From contig JAEMWC010000035.1 in the NCBI GenBank assembly GCA_016490735.1, positions 580,001 to 644,000 on the forward strand: a stretch of DNA of 64,000 nucleotides, given 5' to 3'. The position numbers and the translations under genes are program-made. Positions 31,721-44,233 of the stretch are shown one piece after another; within the stretch, counting starts at the first letter, position 1; every line of letters begins with the position of its first letter. The DNA is from Pachyseris speciosa. Lineage: Eukaryota > Cnidaria > Anthozoa > Scleractinia > Pachyseridae. The notes beneath the pieces are model-generated. The model saw nothing but the letters and a program-made list of their open reading frames with translations, made no database searches and was not told the origin of the DNA.

Positions 31721-34070
31721 GTACGTACAACTGTGAGTTTCAACTTGATTGTGATATTTGTTATGTAAATCCTTTCGATTGAAGCTAATGCTCGATTGCC
31801 AATCCCAGCAAATTATTTTTTGTCTCTGAAAGTAGGTTTAATGTAGCCTAATGTAAGTTATGCAGCATACGATCTGGGAGATTTGAAACATTCTCGGGGA
31901 GTCTACGGACATTGTTTGTTTCTGAGGTTTCTGTTTTAACAGCTTCTCAATCCGACTCACTGAAGAGACAAATTTCATTGACGTGCAATTTTTCATAAAA
32001 GTCTCCTTGAACAGCGCTGTCTGTCGGCTAAGAATTGTTTCCTTGTTTCTGTTGATCTTATTTTAATCTCTTAACAACATTTGATTGCTATTTTGGAATG
32101 AAATGCCTCAGGAAAATTTATGCAAAATTGAAAACACATTCCTGACACAAGGGAAAGTCCCGGGGAAATTACCCAAAATTACACAGATTGCGATCACACA
32201 GAATGGATTGAACAGTTTTTGAAATCCATTGGTTCATCACAAAGGTCATCCTCTTCATAGATCTTGATAGATGTTTTGATGAGAGAATACAAATGAGAGT
32301 TGTTTACGACGCATCGCCGAGTGTTGATTCCTGGAAGCATAAAAAACAAATAACATAATAATGTGGGACAAAAACGAATGGTCTTTTTATGAAGCTATTC
32401 CGCCTTTTCTCCACAAAATTGGTTGAAACTCTCGACATCCACTGACAAAATCGTCCTTAAACAACAACGAAATATGCACCTCAAACTATTTTTACTGCGT
32501 GCTTTGTAATGTCAATTGACTCTCATTAATCTTTATTTAGAGTTTAGCTTATTTCCTGGTGACCTTATAGCGTAATCAAGATAGCGTGACTTTCTGTCAG
32601 CGTTTATTTTACGACAAGCTTAAGAGAATAGTCCCGACGGATTTATTACGATAATCAGCACATGTGCCATTTGCTTCGTGTAGAACGCCCGAGGTTAAAA
32701 AAGGCGTTCGTTCCTCTTTGAGTTTCATCCACAAAGCTCACTTCCGGCGTTTCTGCGCAAGCGCTGAAAAACAGACACGGAGAACAACCTCGTACCCAGG
32801 GTCTTCGTTCCTCTTGACCACCGGTCGGGAAACGAGCGACCCTGGAAAGATCCGATTTGAAAGTCCGAAAATATCGGACTTCCGGCTGAACTGCACATGC
32901 CTAGGCTTCAGAGAATTTGTAAGAGTTCTGTTTTACTTCCGTTTATTTGAATTGTTTGAAAAAGCCAATCAGAATCGTCAACCTATCGTCTCTCGTTTCG
33001 TCAAGTCTGCGCAGTACGGAGCGAAGACTGGAGGGACGAGAATGACACGGAGAAAGGTTAGGAGAAGGTCACAAGCATCACATTACGCGTCAGTTGTTTT
33101 TGAAGTTATGTAAATTTCTCAAAACAACAAGAATGCCGCCTGTTGGATTATTCGCCGATTCACCTTTTGTTTTTGAGGTCTGAACAACTAATAAGGTAAG
33201 AGAAGTACCGGTATCTATACGAATGTTTGCAAGTTAGAAGCCTCGAAAGGTTTTCTGAGCGAAGGTCAAGATGTTTGCAACGCGAGCTAAAAATGTTTGC
33301 CAAGTCGGCTCTTTAAGTGTGTCCAAAATACCAGGAAAATGTAAACAGGACAGGAGAATTAGCGAATTCCACGTTCGAAATTTACGCTTTGTTTATCGGA
33401 TCACCATGAAAGCACAATTATTTTTCCATAAAATGGGAAGGAAAACCGAAAGTTGTTTCTAGCGTTAATATGACAAAGTTATAAATTTTTGAGAATCAGA
33501 TAATTTTGCCGTCTCATAGTGCTCTTTTCATGGCTTATTAAAATCTCGTTCAAAAGTTAATATGGGAAAAAGTAAATATGAAAATTTGGCTGTCCATTTT
33601 ACATTTTTCCTACAATGTGTATAGTTTATAAAGCATGCAGCACCGAAAATGATTTCGAATTTCTCTTTCAAAGGCGAGTTCAAAATCTTTGCATGTCCAC
33701 TCTTAAAGCGTGTCGAAATTGGCATAAGTAAACAAGAGGAATTGCAAATTGCCCCTTCGAAATTTTCGCTTTGTTTATCAAATAAGTGAATCGACAATTA
33801 TTTTCCTATAACATGGACAATTTCAGCTTTAAGGGGAAGTAAAAATATGTTTCTAGCGTTAATATAGATAAGGTTATCAATTTTAGAGCGAAAAAGCCTT
33901 TTTTCAGGCTTTATTTTTACTACTGATTAAGTAGTGTTCATAACTGCGATCATCAGTCACATATTTAATCATTAATCCGCAGTTCAAATATATGATTTTC
34001 ATATGTTCACTCTCATATATTCACCACTCACGGGTATATAACGAACCAAAGAAACGACCATCTGCCAGAT

Positions 34071-34142
34071 GGCTTGTTAGCTCAGTCGGTAGAGCGTTGC
34101 ACCGTTATCGCAGAGGTCGTGGGTTCGAATCTCGGACAAGCC
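34071..34142 (+). tRNA. tRNA-like unit, copy B (only one)
   Basis: Copy B has a single unit where A and C have three. The acceptor stem is perfect, GTT is at the anticodon position, C is at position 33, TATATAA lies about 30 bases upstream, and oligo-T follows. Confidence 0.38.
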
Positions 34143-34519
34143 TGAATTTTTTTCCGGCTTTATTTTCACTACTGATTAATTAGTGTTCATAACTTTGATG
34201 ATCAGTCACATATTTAATCATTAATCCGCAGTTCAAATATATGATTTTCATATACTCATTCTCAATTTTAGGGCGTAAAGTAACTTTGCAGGCTCATAGC
34301 GCAGATTTCATCGGCTTCGGAAGTGCAACTTATTAAAACCTCGTTCAACGTTTGCTAGTAAATATGGCATTTGGATGTCCATTTTTCATCTGTCCCATAA
34401 TGAATACAGTATACAGTTTGAATTTTGTTTTCAAAGGCGAGTCAAAATTTTAGCGTGTCACCTAGACTCTTAAGGCCGCGCAGGACACTTAATTAATTTT
34501 ATTGTGTGTATTTATTTAT

Positions 34520-34900
34520 TACTCGGGATACTGTAAGTATACCGAGTTATAAAATGTGTTAGATTTCAGTATTTTTTTTTCCTGTGCAGGAAAATGCACA
34601 AAACAATTAGGTGGCAGTGTTTTGATTGGGCAATGCACAATATAAGGCACGTGTCGGTGTTTTCATTGGCCAATGCACACTAGAAGGCACATCGCGGTGT
34701 TTCATCGTAATCGAAAGTGCAAAGTATTGCATTATTATTGCACCATCAAGAGCCTTGAGCTACGTGTCTCATAAATCTCTTTCTGTTCAGCCTTAGCTTT
34801 GTGGTGCACTGTCTTGCTTGGATTACTGAGGATGTTCCGATAATTTTGGAGAATCAGAAAGCGTGCGTCTGGCTTCTGCAACACAAAAGTATCCCGAGTA
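34520..34900. mobile_element. MITE with 13-bp TIR, copy B
   Basis: Same element with the same perfect 13-bp inverted termini; contains the internal piece (GTATACCGAGTTATAAAATG) missing from copy A. Confidence 0.7.
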
Positions 34901-35068
34901 AACGCTTATAGAGCGTCTTGTTTATTTATTTATAGAGTATGTACGAACCGTGCGAAAGATTCCGAAAATGCACAGAATATTCATGAGAAGAGTTCTTACA
35001 TTCTATTTTTTTTCAAATTATTTTCAATACATCGTGTGTTCGGTGTATTGAAAAAAAAAATGCCATGT

Positions 35069-35457
35069 TCTAAACGAGTAAGGGCCTGGGAACGAATCCA
35101 AACTTCATTGAAAATCAATGGCATTAAACTAAATCTATTCTCATATGAAAGAACCTCTCAAAAAAAATACTTTCAGCAAGTTTGACTATTTTTGGTCGAA
35201 AAGTCGCCAGTTAACATGCATTTAGATCTTTAAAAATCCCATACAAATGTCTCTATTTCGGAAAGTGTGTCCCTCCAAACCATACAAAGTCTCTAATTTT
35301 CATATTTTTCAAAAGCTTTTGTTTCAGCTCCAATTCAACTGAACAGCGTCAAAGTTGGTAAGGTTACCATTTTTGAGATGCCCTTTCATGTAGCATCAAC
35401 AATTTTTTTCCAATCGATAAATTTTAAAACTCATTCCCAGGCCCTCACTCGTTTAGA
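35069..35457. mobile_element. MITE with ~27-bp TIR, copy B
   Basis: Orthologous insertion with the same termini. Small indels disrupt the short internal open frame seen in A and C. Confidence 0.7.
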
Positions 35458-36159
35458 CATGGCCAATTGCACGACCTTTAAAGCGTGTCCAAATTAGCAT
35501 TTGTAAACAAGAGAATTAGCAAATTGCCGCGCTCGAAACAGTTCGCTTTGTCAGATGACTGCAACCACAATTATTTTTTCCATTAACTGGACCGAAAATT
35601 TTGTTACTATAGTTATTATGCATAAAGTTACGGAATTAACAGCCACGTAATTTTGCGGTCTCAAACGACTCTTTTTCTGTCGTTATGCCTAGTATAAACT
35701 TTATCATAATATTGCAACCGTGTAGGTGAATGAATGCCTCTTAGAAGGCCGAGTGAAGGCCAAAATGGCCTCTTGTTTTGATGTTAACTTGACTCAGACA
35801 AATTATAGCATTCGTAGCTGTAAACGAACCGCGAATAGAGTGCGGTCGTGTTGGTTTGGAGAGGAATCTGGTATTTTAAGTAGCATCAGCCGTCAAGGGT
35901 TATTGACTAATTTCTCGATTGACTAATTTATTTATCGACCAATTTCTCGATTATCAGATGATCGTAAATAAGCAACAATCACTCAAAAGTTTTACTGTTT
36001 TGAAGGTAGAATCGAAATGAGATTTGTTCGATAGGCTTGCGGGTAATGAAGTTCTATAATTATACACCCGGGGAAAAACCTGATACCCTTCTAGCTTAAT
36101 TTATAAATTATAATTTTAGTAAGGAACTTTTTCCAAGAAATCTAAGAAAGTAATAATTC

Positions 36160-36955
36160 ATGTTCTATTCATACAAATTGTCGTTCTCATTACAATCATT
36201 GTCACTGACATTGTCATTGACACTGTCATTGTCTTTGTCACTGTCACTGTCACTGTCATTATTCCTGTCATTGTCATTGTCACTATCAGTGTCACTGTCG
36301 TTATTCCTGTCATTGACACTGTCACTATCAGTGTCACTGTCACTGTCACTGTCATTGTTACTGTCATGACACTGTCATTGTCAATGTCTTTGTCACTATC
36401 CCTGTCACTTTCATTGTCTTTGTCACCGTCACTGTCATTCTATTTGTCACTTTCACTGACATTGTCTCTGTCTCTGTCACTGTATTTGTAACTGTCACTG
36501 TCATTGCCCTTGTCACTGTGACTGTCAATATCATTGTCTTTGTAACTGTCACTATTCCTATCATTGTCACTGTCAGTGTTACTGTCATTGTTACTGTTGC
36601 TATCACTGTCATTGTCATTGTCACTGTTGCTGTTACAGTCACTGTCATTGTCACTGTCATTGTCTTTGTCACTGTCAATATCACTATCACAGTCATTGTC
36701 ATGACACTATCATTGTCACTGTCACAGTCACTGTCATGACGTACATTGTCAATGTCATTGTTTTTTTCTTTGTGGCTGTCACAGTGACAGTCACTGTCAT
36801 GACACTGTCATTGTCACTGTCATTGTCTTTGTCACTGCCACTATCAGTATCACAGTCATTGTTATGACACTGTCATTGTCATTGTCACTGTCTTTGTCAC
36901 GGTCACAGTCACTGTCATGACACTGTCATTGTATTTGTCACTCTCACTTTTGGAG
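36160..36955. repeat. TGTCAC/TGTCAT hexamer satellite, copy B
   Basis: Same satellite at the same position relative to the NLR gene, about 120 bp shorter than in A. Open frames through it are spurious. Confidence 0.95.
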
Positions 36956-37124
36956 TTGACTGATACATAACTAAGTTCATGTGCGTAAGATTTTAGTCAA
37001 AGCATTTTTTTCTTTATAACAAAAACAATAATCCAAACTGAGATTTTCAGGGCTACTTGTTTTTGTTCAGTATCGGAATTTAGTCACGATCCCTTGTTAC
37101 CAATTCTTTCAAAGGTCTTATAAA

Positions 37125-37141
37125 ACTGAGGACTCTTACAG
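37125..37141 (+). other. Putative splice acceptor before NLR exon, copy B
   Basis: GAGGACTCTTACAG ends at 37,140-37,141, just before the NLR ATG. It is six bases shorter than in A but keeps the pyrimidines and the AG. Confidence 0.42.
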
Positions 37142-37152
37142 CGTCTTGCGTG

Positions 37153-40100
37153 ATGGAGTATTCACCTGAAAAATTAAACTACTTTCGAATCTGTTATGTT
37201 GCGTTCAACTTAGTTCCGGTGGGACTGCGACAGATCTTTAAACAAGAATGGGATTTCCTTTACAAGACCACTTTAAGTGGCGAATGGAAAGATATGCCAC
37301 AAAATGGCCAAGACTTCTACAAGAAAGAATCTGGAAAGAGTCGCAAGAAGAATGCGCGATATCTGGCGACAATACAGAACGGTGACACGTCTGAGTGGGA
37401 TTGTAGCTGTTTGTTTTTTGCGATCCTGTACTCAGATAGCATTGGCACCACCCTCAGTCCAGCCGTCAGAGCAGCTATAGATGATGTTCGCCAAGTGCGT
37501 AACGATATTGCTCATATTAACGAGATTGAGCTAAGTGATACCGCGTTCCAAACTTATGCAGGAAGAATATCGACGAACCTTTCATCTTTGGGTCTCTCTG
37601 TTAAGGAGATCGTAGACGTTAAGGAGCAGAAAAGTTTTCCAACGAAGGAGGTCGAACGCTTGAAGAAAGAAGTTCTTAATCTCAAAAGTGAATTGGACCA
37701 AGCCAAAACTGACTTGGACGATACTAAATCTGAGTTGGACCAGACAAAATCTGACTTATTCCAAACCACATCTGACTTGAATCAAACCAAATCGGACTTG
37801 ATCCAAAGCAAGTCTCACTTGGATGAGACAAAATCCGTCTTGGATCAAACACAATCTGACCTAGAAGCAACAACAAAGAAACTCGTGAGCACACAAGCGG
37901 ATTTGTGTTGCGCAAAAGAAGAAAATGAGACTCTTACACAGGAGTTAAATTTCAAGTTGCAGCCATTTTGTTTTCTGACACTAAAGCCACCGCATGAACT
38001 TATCCGACGTTCCAGTGACATTGAAAGATTGTCAAACAAAATGCAGGAACTTCGGAACAGCACTAAAGGAGAAGTCAGTACTATCTACTTGTTCGGAAAT
38101 CCTGGATGTGGCAAAAGTCAGCTTGCCCGTCAACTTGGATCCGATTTCTTTTCAGATAATGCCGACGAAATGAGGTTTGTTGCAACACTGAATGCAGAAA
38201 GTGTTGAGACACTCGCAGAGTCTTATCTTAACCTCGGTAAAAACCTGGGGCTTCCAGAATATCCCTTGACCAAGCTGGAAACTTCAAACACGGAGAAGCC
38301 TGTTGAAACAATTCAACACGTCCAACGTTTCATTTTGCCAAAGGTTCGACAATTCTCGAAGTGGCTTATTATAGCAGATAATGTTGTCGACTTAACCGCA
38401 GTCCGCAAATTCTTGCCTCAAACTGGTAGCGAGGAATGGGGCAATGGTCAAGTATTGGTCACTACTCAAGATAGCTCAATAGTTCCCAAGAATGTGGCTT
38501 ACACTTACCATGAATCGTTCAGTCGAGGAATGCCAGCAGATGACGCAGTCGAACTGTTGGAAAAAGTATCGGAAATCTCTAGCGGGGAAGAAACAGCAAA
38601 TGTTGCTAAGGTTCTCGATTACCAGCCTCTGGCGTTAGCAGCTGCCGCCTACTACGTGCGAACTATTGTGACAAGTGGTTCTCCAGATTATAACTGGTCA
38701 ATGTACTTGGAAGTTTTAAGACGTAGCCAGCGAGAAGCCACTGAAAACGTTCTTGCGCGTAAGAGTTCAGCTTATCCAAAAACAACCACGACCTCCGTTA
38801 AAATGGCCTTGGAACAAGCGGCTAAAACTGATGTTGTGCTTTTTCAGGCATTTCAGTTGTTTGCATTGTGTGCTGCTGAGGAACTCCCACTTGGTGCTGT
38901 TGTACAGTTTGTTAAAGTTAGAGTAACGGATCAACCAGAAGAACTGATTAAAGCAAACATTTTGAACTCTTCTCTAATTCTTGTCTCATCTGAAGAAGAC
39001 CAACCTCAATATTTAGGGCTGCATAACATTGTCCATGAACGGCTACAACAAGACGTGATTTGTAAACCGGAATTGGATAAAAACCGGAACATAGCAGAAG
39101 CAGTCAAAATTTTTAAAACGTTACTTGATTCAAGTCGCGACAATGGTGCAATAATGAAGAAACTGACTTCACACTCCAAATCTGTCCTTGAGCACATGAC
39201 GTCTAATTTATCCTCACCCATAACGGAGTTTATAGAGGAGTCTGCGCTTTTCTTAACTGTTGACGAAGTTGTTGACTGGCTAGGCTCCTTCTGTGACGCT
39301 TGTATCGATCTGTGCGATGTTTCGCTAGTAAAATACGTTGCAGAGCTAGCATGTAGCTTACAAGATAGCATAAGTACAGAAACTTCACTGAAAGGAAAGA
39401 TTTTCAGGACGATGGGAGAAGTTAACCGTTTCCTTGGAGAGTATAATCAAGCCGAAGAATTCTTGGAAAAGGCGTTGATGATCAGGAAAAAGATTTTCGG
39501 TGAAGAACATCGAGATGTAGCTCAAAGCTATAACAGCCTTGGATGCCTTTACAATGACATTAAAGAATATAATCAAGCCAAAGAATTCTTGGAAAAGGCG
39601 TTGATGATCAGGAAAAAGATTTTAGGTGAAGAACATCGAGATGTAGCTCAAAGCTATAACAGCCTTGGATGCCTTTACAATGACATTAAAGAATATAATC
39701 AAGCCAAAGAATTCTTGGAAAAGGCGTTGATGATCAGGAAAAAGATTTTAGGTGAAGAACATCGAGATGTAGCTCAAAGCTATAACAACCTTGGATACCT
39801 TTACAATGACATTAAAGAATATAATCAAGCCAAAGAATTCTTGGAAAAGGCGTTGATGATCCAGAAAACGATTTTCGGTGAAGAACATCGTGATGTAGCT
39901 CGAAGCTATTACAACCTTGGATGCGTGTACCTTCATGTTAAAGAATATAATCAAGCCAAAGAATTCTTGGAAAAGGCGTTGATGATTCAGAAAATGATTT
40001 TCGGTGAAGAACATCGTGATGTAGCTGAAACCTATTACAACCTTGGATGCGTGTACATTCATATTAAAGAATATAATCAAGCCAAAGAATTCTTCGAAAA

Positions 40101-40512
40101 GGCGTTGATGATCCGCAAAAAGATTTTCGGTGATGAACATCGTGATGTAGCTCGAAGCTATAACAACCTTGGATGCGTGTACGAACACATTAAAGAATAT
40201 AATCAAGCCAAAGAATTCTTCGAAAAGGCGTTGATGATCCTCAAAAAGATTTTCGGTGAAGAACATCGTGATGTAGCTCGAAGCTATAACAACCTTGGAT
40301 GCGTGTACGAACACATTAAAGAATATAATCAAGCCAAAGAATTCTACGAAAAGGCGTTGATGATTAAGACAAAGATTTTGGGCGATGAACATCCCAAAGT
40401 ACTCGAGTGTTATAACAAGTGGACAACAGCAAAAGAACTCGGCGAACTTTTTAATAACAAACAATCAAGCCAAACAACGCGACGAGATCGTGGCGGCTGT
40501 CTTCTTGTTTGA
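37153..40512 (+). CDS. HEPN-coiled coil-NB-ARC-TPR NLR-like protein, copy B (intact)
   Basis: A single exon of 1,119 residues from ATG at 37,153. The domain order is as in copy A: HEPN with RNDIAH, a heptad coiled coil of about nine S-x-L-x-x-T-K repeats, NB-ARC with GNPGCGKS, LIIAD, VLVTTQD, QPLAL and LHNIVHE, then eight 42-residue TPRs and the native tail ending RDRGGCLLV. Before the TPRs it differs from A at about 26 residues plus one deleted codon (DVIC for DVVIC). The stretch from Walker A to VAYTY is identical, so the nucleotide switch is unchanged while the flanks drift. The TPR units differ from A in number and type (many LEKALMI, ending VYEHIK or VYLHVK). In the family, TPRs sense ligand or partner, NB-ARC is the ATP/ADP switch, and HEPN is often an RNase effector or dimeriser. 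Whether this HEPN cleaves RNA is not shown. Confidence 0.88.
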   Translation: MEYSPEKLNYFRICYVAFNLVPVGLRQIFKQEWDFLYKTTLSGEWKDMPQNGQDFYKKESGKSRKKNARYLATIQNGDTSEWDCSCLFFAILYSDSIGTTLSPAVRAAIDDVRQVRNDIAHINEIELSDTAFQTYAGRISTNLSSLGLSVKEIVDVKEQKSFPTKEVERLKKEVLNLKSELDQAKTDLDDTKSELDQTKSDLFQTTSDLNQTKSDLIQSKSHLDETKSVLDQTQSDLEATTKKLVSTQADLCCAKEENETLTQELNFKLQPFCFLTLKPPHELIRRSSDIERLSNKMQELRNSTKGEVSTIYLFGNPGCGKSQLARQLGSDFFSDNADEMRFVATLNAESVETLAESYLNLGKNLGLPEYPLTKLETSNTEKPVETIQHVQRFILPKVRQFSKWLIIADNVVDLTAVRKFLPQTGSEEWGNGQVLVTTQDSSIVPKNVAYTYHESFSRGMPADDAVELLEKVSEISSGEETANVAKVLDYQPLALAAAAYYVRTIVTSGSPDYNWSMYLEVLRRSQREATENVLARKSSAYPKTTTTSVKMALEQAAKTDVVLFQAFQLFALCAAEELPLGAVVQFVKVRVTDQPEELIKANILNSSLILVSSEEDQPQYLGLHNIVHERLQQDVICKPELDKNRNIAEAVKIFKTLLDSSRDNGAIMKKLTSHSKSVLEHMTSNLSSPITEFIEESALFLTVDEVVDWLGSFCDACIDLCDVSLVKYVAELACSLQDSISTETSLKGKIFRTMGEVNRFLGEYNQAEEFLEKALMIRKKIFGEEHRDVAQSYNSLGCLYNDIKEYNQAKEFLEKALMIRKKILGEEHRDVAQSYNSLGCLYNDIKEYNQAKEFLEKALMIRKKILGEEHRDVAQSYNNLGYLYNDIKEYNQAKEFLEKALMIQKTIFGEEHRDVARSYYNLGCVYLHVKEYNQAKEFLEKALMIQKMIFGEEHRDVAETYYNLGCVYIHIKEYNQAKEFFEKALMIRKKIFGDEHRDVARSYNNLGCVYEHIKEYNQAKEFFEKALMILKKIFGEEHRDVARSYNNLGCVYEHIKEYNQAKEFYEKALMIKTKILGDEHPKVLECYNKWTTAKELGELFNNKQSSQTTRRDRGGCLLV
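39439..40440 (+). repeat. 126-bp TPR-coding tandem repeat, copy B
   Basis: Eight units. Units 1-3 are nearly identical to one another, as are 6-7, which points to recent local duplication inside the array. The last unit (MIKTKILGDEHPKVLECYNK) is the conserved array end, shared with copy A. Confidence 0.9.
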
Positions 40513-42014
40513 CTTTGGTCCCATAGAAGTCAATCTGGGGTTGTTCACTATCCGGCATAGTTGTAGCCATCATCAAGTAACATTTTCTTTCTCAAACCTT
40601 GCGCTAATTCCTGGCTAGATTCATGTTTCCGGAACAGTTCAACATCAAAGGCAGGTTTTGAGATATTCTCAAATGATCTTGTTGCCTTGTCTCTTTCAGA
40701 CTAAATTCTCGTGTTTATTGCGTTAGGTCGTATATAGTTTCTTGGTGCACCCGTCGACAACGGTTTCCATATCTGGGAACCCTTGGCCAAAAGGATCTCA
40801 ACAGTTCGGTTACCTCAAAGAAAATCTTTCACTGTATATAGAAAATTCAAAAAATTGTTTTTTTTAAGCTACTCAAGAAACACTGATATTTAGGGTAGGG
40901 CTGACTGAAAGAAATGATTTCGTCTGGGATTGCGTTACTCAACTACTCGTTTCTCCTCGGTTATGAAAAAAATGAACTGAAACGAAGTGACCAAGGAATG
41001 ACGTGACTGGCTGGTACGATGGGCTTAGCAATCTGGCCTGATGCGGGTAATTTTAACAACAAGTGCGCCATATTTAATGTCCTGAAAGCCGTGGCAAGCC
41101 TTTATTAGTGAGCTTAAGCAACAACAACTGTTGTTTTAGAATATAACATTTCTTTTTTTGTAACTGTTTTCCAATCATTCAAACTTGTTCAACTTTCAAT
41201 ATGTGGGCGAACTATCCAGGAACTAAATTACTATAAGCGGCGTTGAAGTAAGAAAATGAAAGAAAACTTGACCGCCATGCGATCACGTTCGCGACAAAGC
41301 CTTAAATTACATCATTTTGTCTTGCTTGCTTGTCTTGCTTAAGGTGAGGTTCTACCTGAATTGGAGTGAAATGTTAAGGAGTTGAAAGAAGGGATTAAAA
41401 TGTACAAAAATGTTTTGAAACACCACCACCCCACAAGGGCACTAAAGGTTGCTGGGGGAACTGTTTGGTGTCCGTCTACTAATTTCTAACCTCAAATTCC
41501 AATTTTAAACCTGCATTAAAACTTCAGAATTTCCCATTTCCCGGCGACAATTTAACTAGACCTATGAGAAAAATTATGTCCTCCAAAAAAAAAAACCTAG
41601 AAATCACCAAAACATTCCACAACACAGCTTTGTGGAATGAATGTAGGGATTTTTGATTGCTTGAATCCGGAACAAGATATTAACGTTAAATCTGTGTTAA
41701 GCGACGAAAAAACGATGTTCAGGTGGAACGCGCTCCCTTAACAAATGAACACCAAAATGTAAAATGCTCGTGCAGAGCGATTGCTTTTGCTTATTAAACC
41801 TATTGATTTGTGGCGCTCTGATCGCCTTTGCCGTCCTCATTCCTTAAGCTCTCTACTGTAATGTACAGCTAGCAGTTCCTTTATGGGGTAATCGAGAGCA
41901 CCGACAAGCCATAATAACGCGCAGAGACTGGAACGAGGAAAAATAGAAATTTAATGACGGTAAACGATCGCGGCATTCAGACCTGTTAGGTGATTTTTGC
42001 GACGAGGCTTAGCC
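40513..42014. other. Gene-free stretch after NLR, copy B
   Basis: Counterpart of 12,562-13,997; lacks the 1.3-kb A-only block, whose empty site is near 41,950. Nothing recognised. Confidence 0.5.
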
Positions 42015-42450
42015 TAATATATTATACCCAAAATGAAGTGACTAGGAGTATTACTACTCCCCTCTGAATGGGTTGCTAGCTCATCACAGGATACTCAGGA
42101 TGACCTACTAGGAGTAATACTAACCCCCTGGATGGGATGCTAGTCTATCACATGATACCCATCACAAAGTGACTAGGAGTATTACTACTCCCCCTCTGGA
42201 TGGGATGCTAGTCCATCACATTATACCCAGTATGAAATGACTAGGAGTATTACTACTATCCCTGGGTGGGATACATGAAGGGCCTAGGAGTATTAGTGTA
42301 TTACTACCCCCCCCCTTCCCCCCTTCCCCCCTCACCCTAGATGGGATGCCAGTCCATCACATGATACCCAGCATGAAGTGACTAGGAGTGTTACTACCCC
42401 CGTCCCCCTCCCCCCTCACCCTTGATGGGATGCCAGTCCATCACATGATA
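42015..42450. repeat. ~70-bp minisatellite, copy B
   Basis: Six or so units of the same ATGAAGTGACTAGGAGTATT / TGGGATGCTAGTCCATCACA repeat with C-rich interruptions; expanded relative to copy A. Confidence 0.8.
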
Positions 42451-42524
42451 CTCAGGAAAAGTAACGAGTATCTGAGTTCTAACACTGATGGTTATTTCTT
42501 TGCTTCGTGAGATTATGTAAATTC

Positions 42525-42925
42525 TGTTAATGCTTGCCAAACCGCAACTGATACAAAACTTACAGAAACAGGAGAATCGCTCTACTAGAGTCAGAACAAA
42601 ATCTAGGTATGACACGAACCCTAGGCTTCTTTTAAACTCGCTTGACTGGGACCCCCTTTCTGTCAGAAGGGCGAAGCAAAAGGCCTGTATGGTTTTTAAG
42701 TGTATTAACAAGCTCACCCCTGGTTATCTTTCCGACGTGTTCGTTAAGAGAATTGCGCCCTATGATTTCCGCGGTGCTGCCCATAAACTGGTCTTAACAA
42801 GGCCGAATACTGACTACCTTACACGCAGCTTTTCCTACGGTGGAGCTTATCTCTGAATCAGTCCCCCCGAGGAAGCTAGAGCAGAACACATATCAATAAA
42901 TGATTTTCCACTTCGGGCTCCCACA
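42525..42925 (+). pseudogene. LINE reverse-transcriptase C-terminal remnant, copy B
   Basis: Better preserved than in A: the LLNSLDWDPLSVRRAKQKAC phrase runs on through KCINKLTPGYLSDVF to YGGAYL, then a stop, then an EEARAEH-like end in another frame. Only the last ~110 residues of the polymerase remain. Confidence 0.75.
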
Positions 42926-43139
42926 TAGGAAATATATAAACCAGTTAGCTTTTTAGTAGAGTTTGTAAATTCTCTATATTTTTTATTTACTGATATTTTT
43001 ACCAAGTCTCAATAAAGTTTTGTATTGTATTAAATAAACGATAAAGAAACGGCAAGTTTTGCTTGAATATTCAAGGTTATGAGACAGAAAAGTTAAATGT
43101 TTTAGGTGTGACAACAGCAACCAAAAGTTTAGCGACCAC

Positions 43140-43790
43140 ATAATAGCGTTTGCAAGAAAGCAAGGCAAAGGATTGGGGTTTGACGAGACTAAAAACCTAA
43201 AACCAAAAGCTACAACTGTAGAAAGCGGCCACACTTCCACACTTAACCTACACCTTACCAGGCACTTTCGTATAGAAAGGGACTGGAGAAAACGGGAGCG
43301 TATTCAAGAAAGAAGGCCATGCTTAGGCCAATTTTTAAAGGCAAACAATCTGGTTATGAGGAACTACTATTAAAAGCTGACCTGCCTTCCTTACGGCAAA
43401 AAGTAAATACTCTAGGAATTAATCAATTAACAACTTAATTAATAATGAATTAAGTAACAAGTTTTGTTTTTTGTAACTTTTAGTAATTTGGATTGCGTAG
43501 TCGATGTACTATATATTGTATAAGACTCCAAATAAAAACATGTCTGTCTGTCTGTCTGTCTGTCTGTCTACAACCCCCCCCCCCCCGCCCCCTCACCCCC
43601 TTGCATCTTAAGAAAGCCTGCCTTTATCCTTCCTTTCATCACCTCCGTCACCTTCGGAAAGCATTCCCTTCGGTAGACAGGACCGCGAAACCGTGGAACA
43701 ATCTCTCGACTGAAGTCAGAATGATTTCATCTAGAAACCAATTTAAATTCTTTATTACTACGACCGACCAAGATTCTTGACGTTAATTTC
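43140..43790 (+). pseudogene. Second LINE RT C-terminal remnant, copy B
   Basis: Same remnant, with AFPSVDRTAKPWNNLSTEVR near 43,660-43,720. It is split by ~190 bases (43,397-43,575) including a (TCTG)n run and a C tract that are absent or different in A. Confidence 0.6.
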
Positions 43791-44233
43791 TGTAAAAGCT
43801 CAGCATGTATGCTATGCTCCACATAGCCATTGACATGTGAGGGTGGCTCTTTTTTTCGCGTGTTGACGTGCCCATATGCGCGAGCGGTTTTACAAACACG
43901 AGTCGTGTTGATCCAGAATGGAAGATTTACTGTTGAATGAACTGTGTGTCATGTCGATGTGACTGCCATCACTTAGCTCCACGCGTATAAGTAAATACGA
44001 GCAATGTAAATATTTATACTTTATCTTTAAGTTATATTGTAAAGCTTCTTAATTCTTGTATCTTGCATTAAACTTCAGATGTGTTTTCGGCCTTAGAAAA
44101 TTTGTTAGTTTTTTAGTTGTTCACAATTTTTTGAGGTGCCTTAATTTCCCTCAGCTACATATTACCGGCACTTTAATAAAGTTTCCTCATCATGATAATC
44201 CCCATCCCAAAGGAGCCAGTTGCCAGTTATTAT

